In this document: in pieces, positions 16,444 to 26,518 of the stretch
Position numbering within the stretch: the stretch's first letter is position 1
How the letters are laid out: each line of letters begins with the position of its first letter
NCBI GenBank assembly: GCA_003158875.1
Contig: PMLK01000023.1
Location: forward strand, 1-33,579
Length of the DNA: 33,579 nt
Direction: 5' to 3'
Origin: Chloroflexota bacterium
GTDB taxonomy: Bacteria > Chloroflexota > Limnocylindria > Limnocylindrales > CSP1-4
Notes under the pieces: model-generated
The model's database searches: none
What the model was told of the DNA's origin: nothing
Seen by the model: the letters and a program-made list of their open reading frames with translations, nothing else
Translations under genes and position numbers: made by a program

Positions 16444-17696
16444 GCTTCGTCCCTGCACCGTTTCACGAAGCGCTCGATTCGAACCAGAGCCTCCCTGAGC
16501 TCCGCCTCGCTCGTCGCATAGCAGCAGCGAATGTGGCCCTCGCCCGCACTACCGAACGCCGTGCCCGGAACCACGGCCACCGATTCCTCGCGGATCAGCC
16601 GCTCGGCAAATTCGTCGCTCGTGAGACCGGTGGACGTGATCTGGGGGAAGGTGTAGAACGCGCCGCGCGGCTCGAACGTGGTCAAGCCGATCTCGTTGAA
16701 ACCGTCCACCAGCAGCCGGCGGCGGCGGTCGTATTGGGCAAGCATCATGGCGACGTCCGGTTCGCCGGTCTTGAGCGCTTCCAGGGCCGCGTCCTGGGCC
16801 ACGGTGGCCGCGGACATGATCATGTACTGGTGGACCTTGAGAATCCCCTCGAGGATCTCCGACGGAGCGCAGATGTAGCCGATTCGCCAGCCCGTCATGG
16901 CATACGCCTTGGAGAAGCCGCCCATCAGGATCGTCCGGCGGCGCATCCCCGGCAGCGAGGACATGGTGCGCATCTGGTAGCCGCCGTACACCAGACGATC
17001 GTAGATCTCATCGCTGTAGACGAGCAGATCGTGGCGAACCGCGATGCGGGCGATCTCGTCCTGCACTTCCGGATCGAGCACCGCGCCGGTTGGGTTGCAG
17101 GGGTAGTTGAGCAGAATCGCCTTGGTCCGCGGCGTGATCGCCGCCTCCACCTTGGCCGGATCAAGCGAGAAGTTCTGGTCGATTGTGGTGTCGATCCCGA
17201 CGGGGACTCCGCCAGCGAACACGACCGCCGGCCGGTAAGAGACGTAGGACGGCTCGTGGAGGATGACTTCGTCGCCCGGATCCAGGGTGGCCCGGACCGC
17301 CATGTCCAGCGCTTCCGACGCACCCACTGTGATCAGAATCTCTTCCGACGGGTCGTACTTGACGCCGTACAGCCGCTCGAGATGGTGGGCCAGCGCGCGG
17401 CGCAACTCGATCGTGCCGTAGTTGCTGGTGTAGTGAGTCCTACGGGACTGCAGGCTGTGGACCCCGGCCTCGATGACCTGCTGCGGCGTGTCGAAGTCTG
17501 GCTCCCCTACCCCGAGGCTGATGACGTCGGTCATCGTGGCGGTGATGTCGAAGAAGCGGCGGATACCGGAACGCGGAACCTCATCCACGCGTCGAGCGAG
17601 GACGCGAGTCGAGAGCGGCGGCCGCTCCGGCTCGGCTTCGGAATTCAGAAGCGACGGGTCCGTCTTGAGCCGGTTGCTGGTAATGGGCGTGGTCAT
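16440..17696 (-). CDS. PLP-dependent class I/II aminotransferase
   Basis: This 418-residue fold-type I aminotransferase resembles aspartate or aromatic aminotransferases of the AspC/PatA group. Visible residues include SLGVGEPDFDTP (60-71), the cofactor-binding NPTG (201-204), YSDEIYD (227-233), the Schiff-base Lys263 in GGFSKAYAMTGWRIGY, and the C-terminal substrate-carboxylate Arg in HIRCCYA. The first 40 residues are a poorly conserved extension. The gene starts 2 bases after the gatA stop and overlaps gatB by 4 bases, so it is embedded in the amidotransferase operon and tightly coupled. Aspartate/glutamate exchange would fit that setting, but substrate specificity cannot be read from the sequence. 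Confidence 0.93.
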   Translation of the reverse strand: MTTPITSNRLKTDPSLLNSEAEPERPPLSTRVLARRVDEVPRSGIRRFFDITATMTDVISLGVGEPDFDTPQQVIEAGVHSLQSRRTHYTSNYGTIELRRALAHHLERLYGVKYDPSEEILITVGASEALDMAVRATLDPGDEVILHEPSYVSYRPAVVFAGGVPVGIDTTIDQNFSLDPAKVEAAITPRTKAILLNYPCNPTGAVLDPEVQDEIARIAVRHDLLVYSDEIYDRLVYGGYQMRTMSSLPGMRRRTILMGGFSKAYAMTGWRIGYICAPSEILEGILKVHQYMIMSAATVAQDAALEALKTGEPDVAMMLAQYDRRRRLLVDGFNEIGLTTFEPRGAFYTFPQITSTGLTSDEFAERLIREESVAVVPGTAFGSAGEGHIRCCYATSEAELREALVRIERFVKRCRDEA

Positions 17697-17698
17697 CG

Positions 17699-19315
17699 TC
17701 AGGTCCTTTTGGACTGGTCGCCCGCCCCGGCGGATGTGGCCGTCAGGCGCTCCATCCGCTCGATCGGGCTGGGCGTAGTGGGATCGTCGGTCAACTCAAG
17801 TTCGGCGGGCTCCAACGCCCGCCAGGGTGCTCTGGCCGTGATCCCTTCATATGCGCGGGCCAGACGTAGCATCGACAACTCGCTCCACGGCGCTCCAATG
17901 ACCTGGAGACCGACGGGCAGGCCGTCGGCGAGACCGGCCGGGATGGACATTCCCGGCAGACCCGCCAAATTCAGCGGGAGAGTGCAGGCGTCGACGAGAT
18001 ACATGGCCACGGGATCCTGCAATTTGGCGCCCAGCGGGAAAGCTGTGACAGGACTCGTCGGCGCGCAGATGGCGTCGAAGCCGGCCGCCCATACGGCGTC
18101 GAAGTCCGACTTGATGAGCGTCCGGACCTTCTGGGCCTTGAGGTAATAGGCGTCGTAGTAGCCGGCCGACAGAGCGTACGTGCCGAGCATGACGCGGCGC
18201 TTGACCTCGGGTCCGAAACCGGCGCCGCGTGTTCGCAGGTAATCCGCGATGAACTCGCCCGAAGTGCGGTCGTTCAGACCGAACCGAACCCCGTCAAAGC
18301 GGGCAAGGTTGGAACTCGCTTCGGCCGGGGCGATGATGTAGTAAGCGGCCAGGCCGTATTCGGTGTGCGGCAGCGAGACTTCCTCGACAATCGCACCGGC
18401 CTGTTCCATGGTCGCCACCGCCTCGTGAATACGGGCCGCGACGCCCGGGTCCATTCCGGCGACGAAGTACTCCTTGGGCAGAGCGATGCGGAGGCCCTTC
18501 AGATACGCGGCGGCTTCGTCGTCGCTCGACGGCAGATCGAGCAGTTCCGCCGGGACGGGCACAGGCGCACTCGTGGCATCGCGCTCGTCGCGGCCCGAGA
18601 CGGCGTGCAGCAGCGCGGCGGCGTCTCGCGCGTCACGCCCGAACGGCCCGATCTGATCCAGGCTGCTGGCAAAGGCCACGATGCCATAGCGGCTGACGCG
18701 GCCGTATGTGGGCTTCATCCCCACGACGCCGCACATGGAACCGGGCTGGCGGATGCTGCCGCCCGTGTCCGTGCCGATGCAAACCGGGGCGTGATAAGCG
18801 GCCACGGCCGCCGCGGAGCCACCCGAGCTGCCGCCGGGGACGCGCCCCAGGTTCCACGGGTTGGCGGTTGGACCGTAGGCCGAGTGCTCCGTGGAGCTGC
18901 CCATCGCGAACTCGTCCATGTTCGTCTTGCCCATGATCACGGCGCCCGCCTCGCGCAGGCGGGCCGTCACCGTGGCGTCGAACGGGGCGCGGTAGCCTTC
19001 CAGAATCTTCGAGCCGGCGGTGGCCTGGCCGCCTTTCACCGACACAAGGTCCTTCAGCCCGACGGGCACTCCGCACAGCGGGTGAAGGCGAGCCAGGGCA
19101 TCGGCGCCGGACCGGCGCGCTTCGGCGATGCGCATGTCGGCGACATCGGCCTGGGCCAGGGCCGCCTCGCGATCGATCGCCAGCCAGGCGTTGAGGGCCC
19201 GGTTCTGCTTCTCGGCGACAGCGAGGTGGGCTTCGGTCAGCTGACGCGATGAGGCTTCGCCACTCCGCAAGAGCGTGGCCATTTCATAGGCATGGAGTCG
19301 CGTCGGATCCGCCAT
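17699..19315 (-). CDS. gatA: Asp-tRNA(Asn)/Glu-tRNA(Gln) amidotransferase subunit A
   Basis: GatA hydrolyses glutamine and channels ammonia to GatB. The product has 538 residues, somewhat longer than the usual 480-490. The amidase signature is complete: Lys88 in VGLKDLVSVKGG, the cis-Ser (Ser163) in PGGSSGGSAAAVAA, and nucleophile Ser187 in GTDTGGSIRQPGS, with spacing matching characterised GatA proteins. The conserved QPAS is QPGS here. The last 30 or so residues are a Thr/Ser-rich tail. The ATG at 19315 follows gatC by 2 bases. Together with gatC and gatB it forms the complete transamidosome enzyme, implying that at least one of GlnRS and AsnRS is missing in this organism. Confidence 0.97.
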   Translation of the reverse strand: MADPTRLHAYEMATLLRSGEASSRQLTEAHLAVAEKQNRALNAWLAIDREAALAQADVADMRIAEARRSGADALARLHPLCGVPVGLKDLVSVKGGQATAGSKILEGYRAPFDATVTARLREAGAVIMGKTNMDEFAMGSSTEHSAYGPTANPWNLGRVPGGSSGGSAAAVAAYHAPVCIGTDTGGSIRQPGSMCGVVGMKPTYGRVSRYGIVAFASSLDQIGPFGRDARDAAALLHAVSGRDERDATSAPVPVPAELLDLPSSDDEAAAYLKGLRIALPKEYFVAGMDPGVAARIHEAVATMEQAGAIVEEVSLPHTEYGLAAYYIIAPAEASSNLARFDGVRFGLNDRTSGEFIADYLRTRGAGFGPEVKRRVMLGTYALSAGYYDAYYLKAQKVRTLIKSDFDAVWAAGFDAICAPTSPVTAFPLGAKLQDPVAMYLVDACTLPLNLAGLPGMSIPAGLADGLPVGLQVIGAPWSELSMLRLARAYEGITARAPWRALEPAELELTDDPTTPSPIERMERLTATSAGAGDQSKRT

Positions 19316-19317
19316 CG

Positions 19318-19626
19318 CTACGCCCCGCCCTCGCCGCCGAGAATCGCCGGCACCACGAAATGGCCCGATGCGCTTCGCTCGGGGGCATTCGAGAGGGCCT
19401 CGTCCACGGAAATCGACGGCTGGACGACGTCTTCGCGCAGGATGTTGGCCAGCTCGATGGTCTGTGCCGTCGGCGGAATGTGCTCCGTATCGAGCGTCTG
19501 GAGGATGGCGTACTGCTCGAGGATATGGTTCAGCTGACCCTCGAGGCGAGCCATCTCAGCCTCGGTGAGACCGAGGCGAGCGAGGAACGCAACGTGCTCG
19601 ACATCGGCACGGGTCAGGTTGGCCAT
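19318..19626 (-). CDS. gatC: Asp-tRNA(Asn)/Glu-tRNA(Gln) amidotransferase subunit C
   Basis: This is the small 102-residue subunit that wraps GatA and GatB together. It has LTRADVEHVAFLARLGLTEAE at the N-terminus, LNHILEQYAILQTLDTE in the middle, and the C-terminal LREDVVQPSISVDEALSNAP-type segment that contacts GatA. It is the first gene of the operon. The start is the ATG at 19626 (MANLTRAD); the open frame upstream to 19668 is not conserved-looking. No Shine-Dalgarno sequence is present, but TATCAT lies 6 bases before the ATG, suggesting a leaderless transcript. Confidence 0.96.
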   Translation of the reverse strand: MANLTRADVEHVAFLARLGLTEAEMARLEGQLNHILEQYAILQTLDTEHIPPTAQTIELANILREDVVQPSISVDEALSNAPERSASGHFVVPAILGGEGGA

Positions 19627-19632
19627 GCCGCG

Positions 19633-19638
19633 ATGATA
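19633..19638 (-). promoter_or_regulatory. Candidate leaderless -10 element for the gatCAB operon
   Basis: The minus strand reads TATCAT, then 6 bases, then the gatC ATG. This is the spacing expected if transcription starts at the start codon. No -35 or Shine-Dalgarno sequence is seen. Confidence 0.45.
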
Positions 19639-19729
19639 CCGAACCGAGGCCAAACCCGAGTGGACCATAGAGCGGGCATTCCTTGCGGCAACTAGAATCT
19701 ATCGTCGAACCAACTTCACAGGGGGCCGA

Positions 19730-21058
19730 ATGAGCGTTCGGGGTCGCACGGCGCAGCTGATATTGAATCCCGTCATCGTGTTTGTCGTGGCCGGGTTTGG
19801 CGCCTTGTACGGCGCACTGTCCAACATGGCGGTAAGTTGGGACGGGTCGTACTACCTGTTCAACACACTCGAATCACAGCAGCCATTCGAGCCGCACCTT
19901 CGCTTCGTGAACGCAATCACCCAAGCGCCGACTCTCATCGCCCAGCGATTCACCGACCAGCTTCCGCTCCTTCGCCTGATGTATGGGATGACATACATGG
20001 CCGTCCCCTTGCTGGCCCTTATCGCGAGTTGGGTGGTCCTCCGACGGGGTCACCGACATATGTTCGTCTGGCCGGTTCTGGCAGTTCTTGTCGCCACCCT
20101 CCCAGGACAGGTCAACGCCACGTGCGAGGCACTGCAGTCCGCTCAGCTGGTGTGGCCGGCACTGTTGGCGGCGATCGTGGGCGTCGAACGCGGAGACCGA
20201 CTTGCCTGGTTCGTGATCGCCATCTCTGGCCTCTTCGCAGCCGTCGCTCACCCCTATGGTGTCGTCCTCATGGCCGGCGTGCTGGTCGTCTGCCTCCTGG
20301 GCCGCCGGAAACGAGAAGCGATGCTCACGGCCGTCTTGTTGGTCAGCGCAGTGGCCAACGCGTGGTGGAGCTTCGACCCATACGAATCCCACCAGATCAC
20401 GACCGGAGTGATCCACACCGGTTTCATGAACGCCGTGTGGGGCGGTCCGATGGTCGCAATCGGAAGCTCCGCCATCGGTGCGGCCCTAATCGCTCTTGGC
20501 GATCGCTCGCGTCATCGCACGCTGCTGGCCGCAACCGGGGTCGCGTGCCAATTTCTTGCTTTAGCGTCCCTGGTGCCTTGGGCAGCTAGTCCGACGCTTT
20601 GGGACGGCGCTCTCGATTTTCGTATCTTCACTCCAGTCGTAATTGTCCCGATGGCAATCGTGGCCTTATTCGACGGCCGCCGGTCCGCACCCGCCGACTT
20701 GAACTGGCGCCAAATTGCCGCCGTGACTGCTGCGGCCGGCTTCGCGGCGATCATGGTCGTGCAAGGGTTGAGCGTCCAACGACTCGACGCGGCCTTGACG
20801 GATGCCATCGACTCCGGCACCAGCGGTTGTGTTACCCAGGCGGACATCCAGGGCAGCCAGGGCACGGTGCTCGACGCCTGGTCCACGCCGGCACGCTCAA
20901 TCCTGTTCGGCAGCAGAACGCCGATCGCCGTCGTTCTTCCGGGCAACCAATGCGCGGCTCTGGACGGTTCCAGGGTCTTGCCGTTGGCGGCCGGGGACGG
21001 CCGGCCAATCGACACACCCGGCTGGTTCGACCTCACGAGACTTGTCAGAAACCCCTGA
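19730..21058 (+). CDS. Polytopic membrane protein of unknown function
   Basis: The product has 442 residues with roughly nine to ten hydrophobic segments between residues 13 and 350, followed by a soluble C-terminal part of about 85 residues containing two Cys (SGCVTQADI and GNQCAALDG). The first loop, just after the first membrane segment, carries SWDGSYYLFNTLE. Early-loop Asp residues like this are seen in GT-C type lipid-sugar transferases, so that fold is possible but unproven. The ATG at 19730 has AGGGGG 6 bases upstream, a strong ribosome site. It is monocistronic, divergent from gatC and convergent with mgsA. Its base composition appears slightly lower in GC than its neighbours. I do not recognise a named family. 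Confidence 0.85.
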   Translation: MSVRGRTAQLILNPVIVFVVAGFGALYGALSNMAVSWDGSYYLFNTLESQQPFEPHLRFVNAITQAPTLIAQRFTDQLPLLRLMYGMTYMAVPLLALIASWVVLRRGHRHMFVWPVLAVLVATLPGQVNATCEALQSAQLVWPALLAAIVGVERGDRLAWFVIAISGLFAAVAHPYGVVLMAGVLVVCLLGRRKREAMLTAVLLVSAVANAWWSFDPYESHQITTGVIHTGFMNAVWGGPMVAIGSSAIGAALIALGDRSRHRTLLAATGVACQFLALASLVPWAASPTLWDGALDFRIFTPVVIVPMAIVALFDGRRSAPADLNWRQIAAVTAAAGFAAIMVVQGLSVQRLDAALTDAIDSGTSGCVTQADIQGSQGTVLDAWSTPARSILFGSRTPIAVVLPGNQCAALDGSRVLPLAAGDGRPIDTPGWFDLTRLVRNP

Positions 21059-21156
21059 CATTTGCTCGTTGGCAAACAGGCGCATAGGTTCACGCGTTTC
21101 CAACGCACCAATGAATACGCCCATTGGGAAGCCCAGATGCTCTGAACCGTCGAACG

Positions 21157-21174
21157 CCTCCGAAACGACGGAGG
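21157..21174. terminator. Short hairpin in the gap between convergent genes
   Basis: CCTCCG (21157-21162) and CGGAGG (21169-21174) form a 6-bp stem with a 6-base loop. The 253-base gap 21059-21311 holds this and a weaker GGTCC/GGACC stem near 21243-21255; I see no gene in it. There is no T-tract, so a terminator role is only possible. Confidence 0.3.
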
Positions 21175-21311
21175 AAGGGCTGTGACGAATGGTCCTCTGG
21201 GGAAACCTGCGTTCTGAGTTCGCCAAACGTTCTCCAGTCCTCATGGTCCTGGGGACCGCTGGTGGTCGTCGTGAGCGTCGGGCAACCGCCGGGAGCGCTC
21301 CGTGGCGAGAG

Positions 21312-21839
21312 CTAGTTCGCCGAAACCGCCTCAGCTGTCGGCGAAGTCGACGTGGCCGCTGGATCGTCGTCCGTGTCGCCGATGTCAACGGGCACGCTTC
21401 GCTCGTTGTGAGCTGTGTAATCCGGGATGTGCCGCTGGTACGCGCCGGTCATAAGGGGCGAGCTGATCATGAAGTCAGCCGAGGCCCGGTCGCACGCGAC
21501 CGGGATGTTCCACACGACCCCGATCCGCAGCAGCGACTTCACGTCCGTGTCGTGCGGCTGAGGTTCCAGCGGATCCCAGAAGAAGATCAGCATGTCGATC
21601 ATGCCGTCGGCGATCATCGCCCCGATCTGGAGATCGCCGCCGAGCGGCCCGGATTGCAGCTGCTCGACCGGTAGGTCCAACTCGCGTCTGAGCATGTTGC
21701 CCGTCGTTCCCGTGGCGACGAGGTCATGGGCCTCGAGCATGCCGCGGTTGTAACGAGCCCATTCGATCATGTCTTGCTTCTTGTTGTCGTGGGCGACGAG
21801 CCCAATGCGCTTACGTGGCGCAGTTTCGATGCTTTTCAT
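21312..21839 (-). CDS. mgsA: Methylglyoxal synthase
   Basis: This enzyme converts dihydroxyacetone phosphate to methylglyoxal and phosphate, a bypass that frees phosphate when sugar phosphates build up. The 175-residue product has RIGLVAHDNKK with His17, ATGTTGNML, SGPLGGDLQIGAMI with catalytic Asp69, FFWDPLEPQPHDTDVKSLLR with His96 and Asp99, and IPVACDRASADFM. All expected active-site residues are present. A tail of about 25 acidic, Thr/Ser/Ala-rich residues makes it slightly longer than most family members. The ATG at 21839 is favoured; a TTG at 21869 is in frame but lies inside a hairpin. Only a weak ribosome site is visible. It follows ligA on the same strand after about 90 bases and may be separately expressed. 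Confidence 0.95.
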   Translation of the reverse strand: MKSIETAPRKRIGLVAHDNKKQDMIEWARYNRGMLEAHDLVATGTTGNMLRRELDLPVEQLQSGPLGGDLQIGAMIADGMIDMLIFFWDPLEPQPHDTDVKSLLRIGVVWNIPVACDRASADFMISSPLMTGAYQRHIPDYTAHNERSVPVDIGDTDDDPAATSTSPTAEAVSAN

Positions 21840-21858
21840 GGTCACAGAATGACAGATG

Positions 21859-21877
21859 CCCGTTAACAACGGGTTTT
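21859..21877 (+). terminator. Small hairpin with T-tract upstream of mgsA
   Basis: The plus strand reads CCCGTT-AAC-AACGGG-TTTT, a compact stem with a T-run, yet no plus-strand gene reads into it. On the minus strand the same hairpin would lie in the mgsA leader, about 20 bases before its ATG. It could stop antisense transcription or shape the leader. Confidence 0.3.
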
Positions 21878-21931
21878 CGGCAGGTTCTGTCGCTCATACG
21901 TTGTGGCGCGGCCGCTCCGCGGCGGGTCGTT

Positions 21932-24322
<2,391 letters not shown>

Positions 24323-25366
24323 CTACAACACGCCTTCGTGATGACCCGGCAGTTCCGCAACTGCCGAGAGCGGAGCCCAGGTGTTCCGTACGGTGCCGTC
24401 GTCGGATACGCGGCGATGGTGATACAGCGGGCACTGCTTCACGTAGGCCATTACTTCGCTGAACCGGGCAGTGGCCAGTCCGACTACGGAATCCCCTGCA
24501 CCGTAGTAAAGATGCAGTTGATCGGCGTCATGGTCCAGGACCCAGCCGTTGGGGAAGATCACCTTGTCGACGTCACCGACGGACTCGTACGAAGTGACTG
24601 GACCCATGACCCATTCATCCGACCGGCGCAAGACGATTTCGGGGTGGTCGAGGTCGAGCAGCGCAAGGCCGACGCGATAGATCGGGCCGGATGCGGTTTG
24701 GTGAGCTCCGTGATACATGAGCAACCAGCCATCGTCCGTTTCCAGAGGCGGCGGGCCGAGGCCTATCTTTCCGGCGTCCCACCACGCCCCTTCACGAGCC
24801 TCGAGCAGTACCGAGTGGTCGCCCCAGTGGCGAAGGTCGGGCGAATACGAGATCCAGATGTTGGCCGGGCCCTGTATCGGCGCAGGCCGATGAATCATGA
24901 CCCAGCGGCCGTCAAAGCGACGGGGGAAGAGAGCCGCATCCTTGTCGTCGGGCGGCATAACGGGTCCCAGTCGGCGGACCTCCCGGAAGTCGTTCGTCAC
25001 TGCCAGTGAGACGAGCGGGCCACGACCGCTATATGCGGTGTAGGTGATCGCCCATTGCTTCAGTTCGGGCAAGTACACGAGGCGCGGATCCTCGCAACCC
25101 CAGACCTCCTCAGGGTGGCCGGCATCGGGGGCCAGCAGCGCTTCGTCATCGAGTCGCCAGTCGCCGAACCCGTCGGTGCTACGAGCGACGTGAAGCCTCG
25201 AGATGCCGCGAAGGTCCTCCACGCGCAGGAGGAGGACGGTCTCTTCGCCGACCCGCGCCGCACCCGGGTTGAAGACCGTATTGGCCGGATACGGCAGATC
25301 ATCGGCTGTGACGATCGGGTTCGAAGGGTGGCGGACGAAGAGCTTGCGACCGTTGCTCAGCGTCAT
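24323..25366 (-). CDS. GH130 family beta-mannoside phosphorylase or related enzyme
   Basis: This 347-residue five-bladed propeller glycoside phosphorylase starts RKLFVRHPSNPIVTADD and shows VFNPGAARVGEETVLLLRVED, the catalytic-acid motif CEDPR with Asp93, DKDAALFPRR and MIHRPAP (141-163), and GLGPPPLETDDGWLLMYHG. Known family members phosphorolyse beta-1,4- or beta-1,2-mannosides to mannose-1-phosphate, and some only hydrolyse. Basic residues in FPRR and HRP, near where phosphate is held in phosphorylases, are retained, but linkage specificity cannot be told. The ATG at 25366 overlaps the stop of the upstream gene as ATGA, so it is translationally coupled as the last gene of the GT4 cassette. 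The longer frame to 25825 is antisense-like noise inside the upstream gene. No signal peptide is seen, so it acts in the cytoplasm. Confidence 0.93.
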   Translation of the reverse strand: MTLSNGRKLFVRHPSNPIVTADDLPYPANTVFNPGAARVGEETVLLLRVEDLRGISRLHVARSTDGFGDWRLDDEALLAPDAGHPEEVWGCEDPRLVYLPELKQWAITYTAYSGRGPLVSLAVTNDFREVRRLGPVMPPDDKDAALFPRRFDGRWVMIHRPAPIQGPANIWISYSPDLRHWGDHSVLLEAREGAWWDAGKIGLGPPPLETDDGWLLMYHGAHQTASGPIYRVGLALLDLDHPEIVLRRSDEWVMGPVTSYESVGDVDKVIFPNGWVLDHDADQLHLYYGAGDSVVGLATARFSEVMAYVKQCPLYHHRRVSDDGTVRNTWAPLSAVAELPGHHEGVL

Positions 25367-26511
25367 TCCGGGTGCCTCAAAGGCGCAGTCGCGAGTGAGC
25401 GCGTCGGCTGTCTTTTGGCACGCCGTTCGCGCCATCCGCCGGATTCGCTCGAATGCCGCAGTTCGCGCATGGTTTCCAGCGCTGTGAGCCACATCAGCGT
25501 CGACTCGGCGCCCTGATTGATACTCGCACCCCTCGGGTTGAGGCCGTCGAAGCAGCCGCCGCTTGCCGGATCGGCCAGCGGAACGCCGACGTCGTTGTCG
25601 CCGAGGAACCAGGCGTACGCAGCCTCGGCCGCTCTCTCGTACCGGTCGTACCCGGTGGCATGGAACGCGTCGGTGGCCGCCAGGACCATGGTCGCGGCTT
25701 CGATCGGCTGCTGGTCGAAGCGGCTCCGGGTCTTCCCCGGCCACCACCATTCTGAGTTGCCTATCGGTGAGAAGTTGCCCGACTCGGATATCTGAACCTC
25801 GATCAACCAGTCGAGCACGAAGCAAGCGGTCTCTACCACCGCCTGCCGCCCGGTACGGGCTCCGGCCGCAAGCAGCGCTCGAGGCACGATGGGGTTCTCG
25901 TATGTAAGCACCGGCTCCGGCCAGGGCCAGTCGCCGTCAAGCTGGTCACAGTCATCGATCAGCCGCGAGGCCAGCTTGTCGAAGACGGGGGCAGCAGACG
26001 GCGCCACACCGGCCTCGATCACGATGTCGGTGGCGAGGAGCGCCGCCGAAATTGGTCGAATCGCCCGGAACGTCAAAGCTGCCGGGAGCGACAGCAGGAA
26101 CAGGTCGCGGGCACGGTCGGCCAGCTCCGTGCCGGGGATCTGGGCCATCAGCATCGCCAGACTGTGCAAGGCTCTGGCGTGGCAGTCTTCGGAAGGCTCG
26201 GCGTCGAGCCACTCCCCATCCGCGTCGCGGAAATTGAGGAACCTGCCGGTGACGCGGTCGAACGCCGCCGTTAGAAACCTGACGCATCCGGCGGCCGACT
26301 CGTCAACCGCCCGCCAGCCGAGTTCGCGCGACTGCAGCACGTGCACGACGAGCGCTCGAGCCACATCGTCGGTGCAGTAGCCGAACCGCGGATCTGGATC
26401 CGATCCACGTGCGTGCTGCCACACCCCAATCTCTGTGGTCATGGCTTCGAGATGGATGCGCGATACGTCGTAGAGCGGTCTGGCAGGTTCCTGGTCTTCG
26501 GTGGCGCCCAT
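25363..26511 (-). CDS. Alpha/alpha-barrel-like protein of a GT4-GH130 cassette
   Basis: The product has 382 residues and appears all-helical, with repeated Ala/Trp-rich helices and conserved stretches such as GYCTDDVARALVV, SEDCHARALHSLA, WPWPEPVLTYENPIVPRALL, PIGNSEWWWPGK, DQQPIEAATMVLAA and CFDGLNPRGASINQGAEST. Such patterns are typical of (alpha/alpha)6-barrel carbohydrate-active proteins; homologues are often annotated only as glycosyltransferase-associated or hypothetical. Acidic residues in CTDD and SEDC are candidates for an active site. The ATG at 26511 leaves a 7-base gap after the GT4 stop; the ATG at 26544 would overlap it and is also possible, since neither has a strong ribosome site. 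Its 3' end overlaps the GH130 gene by 4 bases. It may be a glycosidase or glycan-binding partner. Confidence 0.8.
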   Translation of the reverse strand: MGATEDQEPARPLYDVSRIHLEAMTTEIGVWQHARGSDPDPRFGYCTDDVARALVVHVLQSRELGWRAVDESAAGCVRFLTAAFDRVTGRFLNFRDADGEWLDAEPSEDCHARALHSLAMLMAQIPGTELADRARDLFLLSLPAALTFRAIRPISAALLATDIVIEAGVAPSAAPVFDKLASRLIDDCDQLDGDWPWPEPVLTYENPIVPRALLAAGARTGRQAVVETACFVLDWLIEVQISESGNFSPIGNSEWWWPGKTRSRFDQQPIEAATMVLAATDAFHATGYDRYERAAEAAYAWFLGDNDVGVPLADPASGGCFDGLNPRGASINQGAESTLMWLTALETMRELRHSSESGGWRERRAKRQPTRSLATAPLRHPE

Positions 26512-26518
26512 GCTTCGG

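Noticed and set aside
16401-18146. 581-codon plus-strand open frame opposite the aminotransferase and gatA
   Set aside because: It crosses the junction of two well-supported genes on the other strand, which explains its sequence as a shadow.
21059-21311. Possible small gene in the gap between the membrane protein and mgsA
   Set aside because: Short open frames exist on both strands, but none has a ribosome site with plausible protein sequence; only weak hairpins are visible.
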